From contig NZ_JABWGN010000003.1 in the NCBI RefSeq assembly GCF_013363975.1, positions 62,001 to 126,000 on the forward strand: a DNA stretch of 64,000 bases, in the 5' to 3' direction. Below the pieces are notes generated by a model. The model was not told where the DNA came from, made no database searches, and saw only the letters and a program-made list of their open reading frames with translations. Position numbers and translations under genes: made by a program. This document shows, piece after piece, positions 33,087 through 41,029 of this stretch; the stretch's first letter is position 1; each line of letters begins with the position of its first letter. This stretch comes from Nonomuraea montanisoli (GTDB taxonomy: Bacteria > Actinomycetota > Actinomycetes > Streptosporangiales > Streptosporangiaceae).

Positions 33087-34159
33087 CCGGCTATCTCCAA
33101 GACTTTCCTCGCGAGCATGATATCGGCGTCCTTGCGCCCGAGCCGGGCGGCCGCCTCGGACATGACGGCGACCCGCTCGGGGTCGCGCAGGATGGGCAGC
33201 AGGTGGTGGACGATCCACTGGGCGGACAGCTCCGCGTCGTCGGCCATCAGCCCGCCGCCGCCCGCCACGATGCGCTCGGCGTTGACGCGCTGCTCGCCGG
33301 TGCCGTGCGGCAGCGGCACGTACGCCGCGGGCAGCCCCACCGCGGTCAGCTCGGCGCAGGTCAGCGCCCCGCCCCGGCACAGGGCGAGGTCGGCGGCGGC
33401 GTAGGCGAGGTCCATGCGGTCGATGTACGGCAGCAGGACGTACTGGGGGTCGCCCGGCGGCGGCTCGTGGTCGGGGACGTTGTCCGGCCCGAGCACGTGC
33501 AGCACCTGGATGCCGGCGGCGCGCAGGGCGGGGGCGGCGGCCAGCGCCGCCTGGTTGAGCGACCTGGCGCCCCGGGAGCCGCCGAAGACCAGCAGCGTGG
33601 GCCGGTCGTTCTCCAGCCCGAACCAGGAGCGGGCCTTGTCGCCCGTGGACAGCCGGTCGAGGGTCGCGATCTCCCTGCGCAGCGGCGTGCCGATGTAGGC
33701 GGCGCCGGCCAGGGCCGGCTCGGGGAAGCCGCTGAAGACGTGGTCGGCGAGCCGCGCGCCGAGGCGGTTGGCCAGGCCGGGGCGCGGGTTGGCCTCGTGG
33801 ACCACGATCGGCAGGCCGCGCCGCTTGGCGGCCAGGTAGGCGGGCGTGGCGACGTACCCGCCGAAGCCCACGAGGATGTCGGCCGCGACGCGGTCGAGCA
33901 CGGCGGCGACGGCGTTGACGGCGCCCGCCAGCCGGCCGGGCACGGTGAGCAGCCGCGGGGTGAGGGCCCGCGGCAGCGGCACGGCCGGCACCAGCTCCAG
34001 GTCGTAGCCGCGGGCCGGGACGAGCTGCGTCTCCAGGCCGCGCTCGGTGCCCACGCACGTGATGCCGACGCCCGGGTCGAGGCGGCGCAGCGCGTCGGCA
34101 AGGGCGAGCGCCGGCTCGATGTGGCCGGCCGTCCCGCCACCGGCGAGGACCACCCTCAT
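33083..34159 (-). CDS. murG: UDP-GlcNAc:lipid I N-acetylglucosaminyltransferase
   Basis: 358 residues. MurG converts lipid I to lipid II on the inner face of the membrane. It is a GT-B glycosyltransferase with the G-loop LAGGGTAGHIEPALALADAL at the N terminus, the HEANPRPGLANR motif, a second G-loop FGGSRGARSLNQ, and GGALTCAEL with the UDP-GlcNAc contacts. ATG 34159 has gaggga six bases upstream; a GTG two codons earlier is an alternative. It lies between murC and ftsW. Confidence 0.97.
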   Translation of the reverse strand: MRVVLAGGGTAGHIEPALALADALRRLDPGVGITCVGTERGLETQLVPARGYDLELVPAVPLPRALTPRLLTVPGRLAGAVNAVAAVLDRVAADILVGFGGYVATPAYLAAKRRGLPIVVHEANPRPGLANRLGARLADHVFSGFPEPALAGAAYIGTPLRREIATLDRLSTGDKARSWFGLENDRPTLLVFGGSRGARSLNQAALAAAPALRAAGIQVLHVLGPDNVPDHEPPPGDPQYVLLPYIDRMDLAYAAADLALCRGGALTCAELTAVGLPAAYVPLPHGTGEQRVNAERIVAGGGGLMADDAELSAQWIVHHLLPILRDPERVAVMSEAAARLGRKDADIMLARKVLEIAG

Positions 34160-34222
34160 GTCCACTCCCTCACGTCGTGCCCAGCGTCCCGTCTCTCACG
34201 TCATGCCCCGCCGCGCGGCGCC

Positions 34223-35551
34223 TCAGCGCCGGGCCCCGCTCCCGGCCCCGGCCCCGGCCCTGCTTCCGGCCCGGGACCTGGCCCGGGCGGCGCGTCCCAG
34301 GCCCAGCCAGCTTAGGGCCCGCACGGCCGGTCCGGGGCCACGGGCCGCGAGGGCCTCGCGGGCGCCGGGCTCGCGTTTGGCGAACGACAGCAGCATGCCG
34401 AGCGCGGCGAGCGTGGGCAGCAGGGCCGACCCGCCGTACGAGACGAGCGGCAGCGGGATGCCGGTGATGGGCAGCACGCCGAGGACGGCGCCCATGTTGA
34501 CGATGGCCTGACCGGCGATCCAGGCCACGATCGCGGCGGCGGCCAGCCGGACGAACGCGTCGTTGACCCGGGTGGCGACCCGCAGCCCCGCGTACCCGAG
34601 CAGGCCGAACAGCGCCACGACGACCAGGGTGCCCATCAGGCCGAGCTCCTCGCCGAGGATGGCGAAGATGAAGTCGCTCTCGCCGTGGGGCAGCCAGCTC
34701 CACTTGGCCCGGCTGCTGCCGAGGCCGAGCCCGAACCAGCCGCCGGAGCCCATCGCGATCTGCCCCTGCACCGCCTGGTAGCCGGCGCCCTGCGCGTCGG
34801 CCCACGGGTCGAGGAAGGCGCCGATGCGGGCCATCCGGTACGGCTCCACCTTGATCATGATGATCGCGGCGAGCACGGCCAGCGACAGGATGCCGGCGAA
34901 CAGCTTGATCGGCGCCCCCACCACCCACAGCAGCGCCAGGAAGATCATGAACAGCACGAGCGTGGTGCCGAGGTCGCGGCCGAGCATGACCATGACGGCC
35001 AGGATGGCCGTGCCGGGCATGAGCGGGATCAGCATGTGCCGCCACTCGATGCGGCCGTGCCGGGCCCGCCGGGCCAGCAGGTCGGCCCCCCACAGCGCGA
35101 GCCCCAGCTTGGCCGGCTCGGACGGCTGGATGGTCAGCGGGCCGACGTAGATCCACCGCTGCGCGCCCAGCTCGGACGAGCCGATGAACAGCACCATGAC
35201 CAGCGCGATGATCGACAACGCCATGAGCGGATATCCGGCCCACCGGAAGAACCGGTGTGGCAGCCGGGAGCAGCCCCACATGACCAGCACGCCGAGCGCG
35301 GCCGAGAACGACTGCTTGATGAACCAGGAGAACGGGTTGCCGGTCTTCTGCATCGCCTCGATGCTGGAGGCCGACAGCACCATCATCAGCCCGAGCGCGA
35401 GCAGCAGGGCGCTGCACCCGAGGATCAGGTAGTAGGTGGTCAGCGGCTTGCCCAGCAGCTCCCTGAGCGTGGCGAGCTGCTCGCGCGCCCAGCCCGACGG
35501 CCCCTCGACGGCGCTCCGGCGCGGCCGGTCCTCGGTGCTGGTGGCGCTCAC
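34223..35551 (-). CDS. ftsW: SEDS-family peptidoglycan glycosyltransferase FtsW
   Basis: 442 residues with about ten hydrophobic helices. FtsW polymerises lipid II at the septum with its partner FtsI. Family signatures are the ELGAQRWIYVGPLTIQPSEPAKL loop, the extracellular loop GAGYQAVQGQIAMGSGGWFGLGLGSSRAKWSWLP with the catalytic region, and ITGIPLPLVSYGGSAL. The GTG start at 35551 overlaps the murD stop (GTGA). The N terminus has about 35 extra cytoplasmic residues and the C-terminal tail is an Arg/Ala/Gly/Ser-rich stretch. RodA is the other possibility, but the location beside murG and murD supports FtsW. Confidence 0.95.
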   Translation of the reverse strand: MSATSTEDRPRRSAVEGPSGWAREQLATLRELLGKPLTTYYLILGCSALLLALGLMMVLSASSIEAMQKTGNPFSWFIKQSFSAALGVLVMWGCSRLPHRFFRWAGYPLMALSIIALVMVLFIGSSELGAQRWIYVGPLTIQPSEPAKLGLALWGADLLARRARHGRIEWRHMLIPLMPGTAILAVMVMLGRDLGTTLVLFMIFLALLWVVGAPIKLFAGILSLAVLAAIIMIKVEPYRMARIGAFLDPWADAQGAGYQAVQGQIAMGSGGWFGLGLGSSRAKWSWLPHGESDFIFAILGEELGLMGTLVVVALFGLLGYAGLRVATRVNDAFVRLAAAAIVAWIAGQAIVNMGAVLGVLPITGIPLPLVSYGGSALLPTLAALGMLLSFAKREPGAREALAARGPGPAVRALSWLGLGRAARARSRAGSRAGAGAGSGARR

Positions 35552-36942
35552 GTGGCGGCCTTCAGCCCGTGTACGGCACGCGCGAAGGCCTCCCCCCGCG
35601 CCGGGTACCCCGCGAACATGTCGAGCGACGCCCCGGCCGGCGAGAGCAGCACGGTGTCACCCGGGCGGGCCAGACGGGCGGCTTCGGTGACGACTTCGTC
35701 CATCGCACCAGTGTCTTGGGAGGAGATGTCCACCACGGGGACATCCGGGGCGTGTCGCGCGAGTGCTTCGGCGATCACGCCGCGGTCGGCGCCCAGCAGC
35801 ACCGCCCCGCGCAGCCGCGGCGCGGCCCGGCGCACCAGGTCCTCCACGTCGGCGCCCTTGAGCTGGCCGCCCGCGATCCACACGATCGACGGGTAGGACG
35901 ACAGGGCCGCCGCCGCGGCGTGCGGGTTGGTGGCCTTGGAGTCGTCGACGTAGTCGACCTCGCCGAGGCGGGCGACGTGCTGGAGGCGGTGCGGGTCGGG
36001 CGTGAAGTCGCGCAGGCCCTGGCGTACGGCGGAGGCCGGCACGCCGGCGGCGCGGGCGAGGGCGGCGGCGGCCAGCGCGTTGGCGACGTTGTGCGGGGCG
36101 AGCGGGCGCACGTCGGCCAGCGTGGCGAGCTCCTCGGCCGCCTCCACCGGGTCGGCGACGAACGCCCGGTCCACGAGGAGGTCCTCGACCACGCCGACCT
36201 GCCCGGGCCTCGGCACGCGCAGCGTGAAGCCGACGGCCCGCGGGTACGGCTCGGCCAGCCGGGTGGCCTCGGGGTCGTCGGCGTTGTAGACGACGGTGCC
36301 GGCGCGCTCGAAGATGCGGCCCTTGGCGGCGGCGTACTCCTCCATGGAGCCGTGCCAGTCGAGGTGGTCGGGCGCGACGTTGAGGATCGCGGCGGCCAGC
36401 GGGGCCAGGGAGGCCGACCAGTGGAGCTGGAAGCTGGACAGCTCGACGGCCAGCGTGTCGTACGCCTCGTCCCCGGTGCGGGTGACGGCCCGGATGACGG
36501 GCTCGCCGACGTTGCCCACGGCCGCCGCGCCGCGGCCGTCGGCCAGCAGGATGGACGTGAGCATGCGCACGGCGGTGGTCTTGCCGTTGGTGCCGGTCAG
36601 GGCGAGCCAGGGGGCGGCGCCGGCCGGACGCAGCCGCCAGGCCAGCTCGACCTCGCCGACCACCTCGACGCCGGCCCGCAGCGCGGCGGCGATCAGCGGG
36701 TGGTGGGGCGCCCAGCCGGTGGTGACCAGCCGGGTGACGCCCTCGGGCAGGTCCATGGCGCCGAAGCGGGTCTCGACGCCCAGCGCGGCCAGCTCGCCGG
36801 CGGCGCGGCGCTGCCGCTCCCCCTCGACGGCCTCCACGACCACGACCCGCTCCCCCCGGGCGGCGAGCACCTCGGCGACGGCGGTGCCGGACACACCGAG
36901 CCCGGCCACGCAGGTGAGCCCGAGGTCCGCCGCGTGCGTCAT
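35548..36942 (-). CDS. murD: UDP-N-acetylmuramoyl-L-alanine--D-glutamate ligase
   Basis: 464 residues. It adds D-glutamate to UDP-MurNAc-L-Ala. A Rossmann-like N terminus (CVAGLGVSGTAVAEVLAARG) is followed by the ATP loop LTGTNGKTTAVRML, the VELSSFQLHW and NVAPDHLDWHGSMEEY blocks of Mur ligases, and the VDDSKATNPHA segment in the C-terminal domain. The ATG at 36942 overlaps the mraY stop by four bases (ATGA), and its own stop overlaps the ftsW start, so mraY, murD and ftsW form a tightly coupled unit. Confidence 0.97.
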   Translation of the reverse strand: MTHAADLGLTCVAGLGVSGTAVAEVLAARGERVVVVEAVEGERQRRAAGELAALGVETRFGAMDLPEGVTRLVTTGWAPHHPLIAAALRAGVEVVGEVELAWRLRPAGAAPWLALTGTNGKTTAVRMLTSILLADGRGAAAVGNVGEPVIRAVTRTGDEAYDTLAVELSSFQLHWSASLAPLAAAILNVAPDHLDWHGSMEEYAAAKGRIFERAGTVVYNADDPEATRLAEPYPRAVGFTLRVPRPGQVGVVEDLLVDRAFVADPVEAAEELATLADVRPLAPHNVANALAAAALARAAGVPASAVRQGLRDFTPDPHRLQHVARLGEVDYVDDSKATNPHAAAAALSSYPSIVWIAGGQLKGADVEDLVRRAAPRLRGAVLLGADRGVIAEALARHAPDVPVVDISSQDTGAMDEVVTEAARLARPGDTVLLSPAGASLDMFAGYPARGEAFARAVHGLKAAT

Positions 36943-37994
36943 CGCGGCATCCACTCGACGTAGAACAGGCCGAGGCCGAGGGCGGCGCACAGCATGGCGA
37001 TCAGCCAGAACCGGACCACGATCGTGGTCTCCGCCCAGCCCTTCAGCTCGAAGTGGTGCTGCAGCGGCGCCATCCGGAACACGCGTTTGCCGGTCATCTT
37101 GAAGAAGCCCACCTGGATGATCACCGACAGGGTGATGATCACGCACAGGCCGGCGAGGATGATGAGCAGGAGCTGGGTGCGGGTGGCGATGGCCAGGCCG
37201 GCCAGCACGCCGCCCAGCGCGAGCGAGCCGGTGTCGCCCATGAAGATCTTGGCGGGGGGCGCGTTCCACCACAGGAAGCCGATGAGCGCCCCGAGCACCG
37301 CGGCGGCCACCACGGCCAGGTCGAGGGGGTCGCGCACCCAGTAGCAGTTGGGGCCGAGCTGGTCGATGCAGTTGTTGCGCAGCTGCCAGTTGCCGATCAG
37401 CACGTACGCGGCGAGCACGACGCCGGTCGCGCCGCTGGCCAGGCCGTCGAGGCCGTCGGTGAGGTTCACCGCGTTGGAGAAGCCGACGATCATGATCAGC
37501 ACCCAGATGGTGAACCCGACGATGCCGAGCGGCGGCCCGAAGTCGCGCAGGAACGACAGGCGCGGCTCGGCGGGCGTGATGCCGTAGACGTTGGCCTGCT
37601 GCGTCACCATCACCGCGAAGATGGCTCCGACGACGAGCTGGCCCAGCGCCTTGGCGCCGCTGCGCAGGCCCAGGCTGCGCTGCTTGTAGATCTTGATGAA
37701 GTCGTCGAGGAAGCCGACCGCGCCGAGGCCGGTCATGAGGAACAGCACGAGCAGGCCCGAGACGGTGGGCGGCGACAGCATGGCCAGGTGGGAGCCGCCG
37801 TAGGCCATCAGCGAGGCCAGCACGATGACGATGCCGCCCATCGTGGGGGTGCCGCGCTTGTCGTAGTGGCCGGACGGGCCCTCCTCGCGGATCTCCTGGC
37901 CGTAGCCACGACGGGAGAGCAGCCGGATGGCCAGGGGGGTGCCGAGCATCGACAGGATGAGCCCCACCGCGCCGGCGATGATGATGTTGTTCAC
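36939..37994 (-). CDS. mraY: Phospho-N-acetylmuramoyl-pentapeptide transferase
   Basis: 351 residues with about ten membrane helices. MraY moves phospho-MurNAc-pentapeptide from UDP to undecaprenyl phosphate, making lipid I. The catalytic Asp-rich loop GLGAVGFLDDFIKIYKQRSLG, the NAVNLTDGLDGLA motif, and the HHFELKGWAETTIVVRFW signature near the C terminus (with the metal-binding His region) are all present. The start at 37994 overlaps the murF stop by four bases. Confidence 0.98.
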   Translation of the reverse strand: MNNIIIAGAVGLILSMLGTPLAIRLLSRRGYGQEIREEGPSGHYDKRGTPTMGGIVIVLASLMAYGGSHLAMLSPPTVSGLLVLFLMTGLGAVGFLDDFIKIYKQRSLGLRSGAKALGQLVVGAIFAVMVTQQANVYGITPAEPRLSFLRDFGPPLGIVGFTIWVLIMIVGFSNAVNLTDGLDGLASGATGVVLAAYVLIGNWQLRNNCIDQLGPNCYWVRDPLDLAVVAAAVLGALIGFLWWNAPPAKIFMGDTGSLALGGVLAGLAIATRTQLLLIILAGLCVIITLSVIIQVGFFKMTGKRVFRMAPLQHHFELKGWAETTIVVRFWLIAMLCAALGLGLFYVEWMPR

Positions 37995-39460
37995 TGGGTG
38001 GCACCCCCGAGCAGCAGCTCGGCCGTCCTCTCAAGGCTCATCGCGCGGGGTCCCTTGACGAGCACGACGTCGCCGGGCCGCAGCCACTGCGACACCTGCG
38101 CGGCGGCGGCCTCCGCGTCGGGCACGTGCACGATCGGCAGGTCACCCGCTCCGGACATGTCACCCGTTCCCGACATGTCGCCCGGGTGGGTGTGGGTCTC
38201 CCGGGACGCGGCCGGGGTCCCGGCGCGGCCGGCCGCGGCGAACGCGCCCTCCAGCACCGGGTCGGCGTCGGGGCCGGCGACCACCAGCCCGGACAGGCCC
38301 GCGCCGCCCGCCAGGCGGCCCAGGTCGGTGTTGAGCTCCGTGGAGTCCTCGCCCAGCTCGCGCAGGGCGGCGATGACGGCGAAGCGCCGCCGTCCGCCGC
38401 CCAGGGCGCCGAGCGCGGCGAACGCGGCGCGCATCGAGTCGGGGTTGGCGTTGTAGGCGTCGTTGATCACGGTGACGCCGTCGGGCCGGTCGGTGACCTC
38501 CATGCGCCAGCGGCTGCTCGGGGTCGCCTGGCTCAGCTCCGCGGCGATGGTCGCGACCGGCAGGCCCAGCTCGTAGGCCGCCGCGGCGGCGGCCAGCGAG
38601 TTCTCGACCGCGGGCTCGCCGTACAGCAGCAGCGAGACGCGGGCGGAGCCGGACGGCGTGGTCAGCGTGTAGGAGCCCCGGCCGCGCTCGTCGAAGGTGA
38701 CGTCCTCGGCCCGGATCGCGGCCTCCGGCGCGCGGCCGAACAGCGTGACGCGCGCCTCGGTGCGCGCGGCCATCTCGCGCACCAGCGGGTCGTCGGCGTT
38801 GAGCACCGCGACGCCGTCGCGGGGCAGCGCCTCGACCAGCTCGCCCTTGGCCTTGGCGATGGCCTCCTTGCCGCCGAACACGCCGAGGTGGGCGGTGCCG
38901 ACGTTGAGGACCACGCCGATGCGCGGCGGCGCGATGCGGGTGAGCGCGCGGATGTGGCCGATGTTGCGGGCGCTCAGCTCCAGCACCATGAACCGGGTCT
39001 CGTGGTCGGCCCTGAGCACGGTCAGCGGGTGGCCGATCTCGTTGTTGAACGAGCCGACCGGCGCGATCGTGGGCCCCATGCGGGTGGTCAGCCGGGCCAG
39101 GAGGTCCTTGGTGGTCGTCTTGCCGGCCGAGCCGGTCACGCCGATCACGGTGGCGCCGGGCAGGGCCGCGCTCTGCGCGGTGGCCAGGGCGGCCAGCGCG
39201 GCGGCGGTGTCGGGCACCACGACCGCGGGCGCGTCGACGGCCCGGCTCGCCAGCACCGCGACGGCTCCGGCCCGGACCGCCTGGGCGGCGTAGTCGTGAC
39301 CGTCCACGCGCGCGCCCTTGAAGGCGACGAACAGCGATCCCGGCCGGACGTCCCGCGAGTCGATCACCACCGGACCGCGCACCACCGCGCGGGGGTCGGC
39401 CATGCCCGACAGGGCCCCCGAGGTGATCTCGGCGATCCTGGCCAGAGGCAACGGGATCAT
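37991..39460 (-). CDS. murF: UDP-N-acetylmuramoyl-tripeptide--D-alanyl-D-alanine ligase
   Basis: 489 residues. It completes the pentapeptide by adding D-Ala-D-Ala. The ATP loop is GVTGSAGKTTTKDLL, the LELSARNIGHI block is typical of MurF, and INDAYNANPDSMRAA is the signature of its C-terminal domain. An insertion of short Gly/Asp/Met repeats (GDMSGTGDMSGAGD) lies near residue 435 and is not usual; it is probably a loop expansion. The start ATG 39460 overlaps the murE stop (ATGA). Confidence 0.97.
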   Translation of the reverse strand: MIPLPLARIAEITSGALSGMADPRAVVRGPVVIDSRDVRPGSLFVAFKGARVDGHDYAAQAVRAGAVAVLASRAVDAPAVVVPDTAAALAALATAQSAALPGATVIGVTGSAGKTTTKDLLARLTTRMGPTIAPVGSFNNEIGHPLTVLRADHETRFMVLELSARNIGHIRALTRIAPPRIGVVLNVGTAHLGVFGGKEAIAKAKGELVEALPRDGVAVLNADDPLVREMAARTEARVTLFGRAPEAAIRAEDVTFDERGRGSYTLTTPSGSARVSLLLYGEPAVENSLAAAAAAYELGLPVATIAAELSQATPSSRWRMEVTDRPDGVTVINDAYNANPDSMRAAFAALGALGGGRRRFAVIAALRELGEDSTELNTDLGRLAGGAGLSGLVVAGPDADPVLEGAFAAAGRAGTPAASRETHTHPGDMSGTGDMSGAGDLPIVHVPDAEAAAAQVSQWLRPGDVVLVKGPRAMSLERTAELLLGGATQ

Positions 39461-40989
39461 GCGTGCTTCCTGCTTTCCTTGCGTGCGTCGATCGCCCGGG
39501 TGACGACCTCGCGGTCGTCGAAGGGGATCACCTCGCCTGAAATGTACTGACCCTGCTCATGGCCCTTGCCCGCCACCACGATCACGTCGCCGCGGCCGGC
39601 CCGGCCGACCGCCAGCTCGATCGCGGCCGCGCGGTCAGGCTCAATGATCACATGAGCGCGGTCGTGCCGCGGAACGCGGAGCGCTCCCTCCATCATCGCG
39701 GCCAGGATGGCCAGCGGATCCTCGGAACGAGGATTGTCGCTGGTGAAAATCGCCACATCGGCCAGCCGGGCCGCGGCCTCGCCCATGAGGGGCCGCTTGC
39801 CCGTGTCGCGGTCGCCGCCGCAGCCGAGCACCACCGTGAGCCGCCCGGCGGTGACCTCGCGCAGGGACAGCAGCACCGACTCGACCGCGCCCGGTTTGTG
39901 CGAGTAGTCGACCACGGCCTGGAAGTCGTCGCCGGCGTCCGTGACCCGCTCCATGCGGCCGGGCACCCCGGTCATCGCGCCGACGCCGTGGACGGCCGTC
40001 TGGAGCGGCACGCCGGCCTCGACGAGGGTGACAATGGCGCCGAGCGCGTTGGCGACGTTGAACGGGCCGGGCAGCGAGATCTGCGCGTCGGCCTCGACCC
40101 CGCCGGGGCCCACCACGCGGAAGGCGCTGCCGTCGGCGCCGAGCCGGGTGTCGAGCGCCCGCCAGGCCGCCTCCGGGTCGCCGAGCGCCGAGAACGTCGT
40201 CATCGGCACCTTGGCCCGCGCCAGCAGCTCGCGGCCGTACGGGTCGTCGAAGTTGGTGACGCCCGTCCGGCACATCTCGGGCTGGAACAGCCGGGCCTTG
40301 GTGGAGAAGTAGTCGTCGAGGTCCTTGTGGAAGTCCAGGTGGTCCTGCGACAGGTTGGTGAACAGCGCCACGTCGTAGAAGACGCCGTCGACGCGGCCGA
40401 GCGCCAGGGCGTGGCTGGAGACCTCCATGGCCGCCGCCGTCACGCCCCGCTCGCGCATCAGGGCGAACAGGCCGTGCAGGTCGGACGCCTCGGGCGTGGT
40501 CAGCCGCGGCTGGAACTCCAGGTCGCCCGCGTGGATCTCGACGCCGCCGACCAGGCCCGTGGTGTGGCCGGCCGCCCGCAGCCCCGCCTCCAGCAGGAAC
40601 GTGGTGGTGGACTTGCCGCTGGTGCCGGTGACGCCGAGCACCTGGACGTCGTGGGCCGGCTGGCCGTACACCCAGGAGGCGACCTGCCCGAGCAGGGCGC
40701 GCGGGTCGGGCACGATCAGCACCGGCAGCCCGGTCGCGACGGCCCGCTCGCGGCCCGCCTCGTCGGTGAGGACGGCCGCGGCGCCGCGCGCCAGAGCCTG
40801 CGCCGCGAAGGCCGCGCCGTGGGCGGTGCTGCCGGGCAGGGCGACGTACAGGTCGCCGCGCTGGACCTCGCGCGAGTCGAGGGTGACACCGGTCAGCGCG
40901 GCATGGGGCGACCTCGCCGAGCCTGACTCGGCGTCGAGCATGGTCGCCAGCCCGGTCAGCGGGCGGGGCGGACTGGTCGTTGGACGCAT
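39457..40989 (-). CDS. murE: UDP-N-acetylmuramoyl-tripeptide synthetase, meso-DAP type
   Basis: About 510 residues. It adds the third residue of the stem peptide. The ATP loop is GVTGTSGKSTTTFLLEAG, the Mur ligase block is AMEVSSHALALGRVDG, and TSDNPRSEDP carries the DNPR motif of meso-diaminopimelate-adding enzymes, so the wall is predicted to be of the mDAP type. The ATG at 40989 (MRPTTSPPRPL) is chosen; a GTG six codons upstream (41007) is possible and neither has a clear ribosome site. It follows ftsI with a 40-base gap. Confidence 0.96.
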   Translation of the reverse strand: MRPTTSPPRPLTGLATMLDAESGSARSPHAALTGVTLDSREVQRGDLYVALPGSTAHGAAFAAQALARGAAAVLTDEAGRERAVATGLPVLIVPDPRALLGQVASWVYGQPAHDVQVLGVTGTSGKSTTTFLLEAGLRAAGHTTGLVGGVEIHAGDLEFQPRLTTPEASDLHGLFALMRERGVTAAAMEVSSHALALGRVDGVFYDVALFTNLSQDHLDFHKDLDDYFSTKARLFQPEMCRTGVTNFDDPYGRELLARAKVPMTTFSALGDPEAAWRALDTRLGADGSAFRVVGPGGVEADAQISLPGPFNVANALGAIVTLVEAGVPLQTAVHGVGAMTGVPGRMERVTDAGDDFQAVVDYSHKPGAVESVLLSLREVTAGRLTVVLGCGGDRDTGKRPLMGEAAARLADVAIFTSDNPRSEDPLAILAAMMEGALRVPRHDRAHVIIEPDRAAAIELAVGRAGRGDVIVVAGKGHEQGQYISGEVIPFDDREVVTRAIDARKESRKHA

Positions 40990-41029
40990 AGACGACGGGG
41001 GACGCACGGCGGCAGCGTACCTTCCCCGG

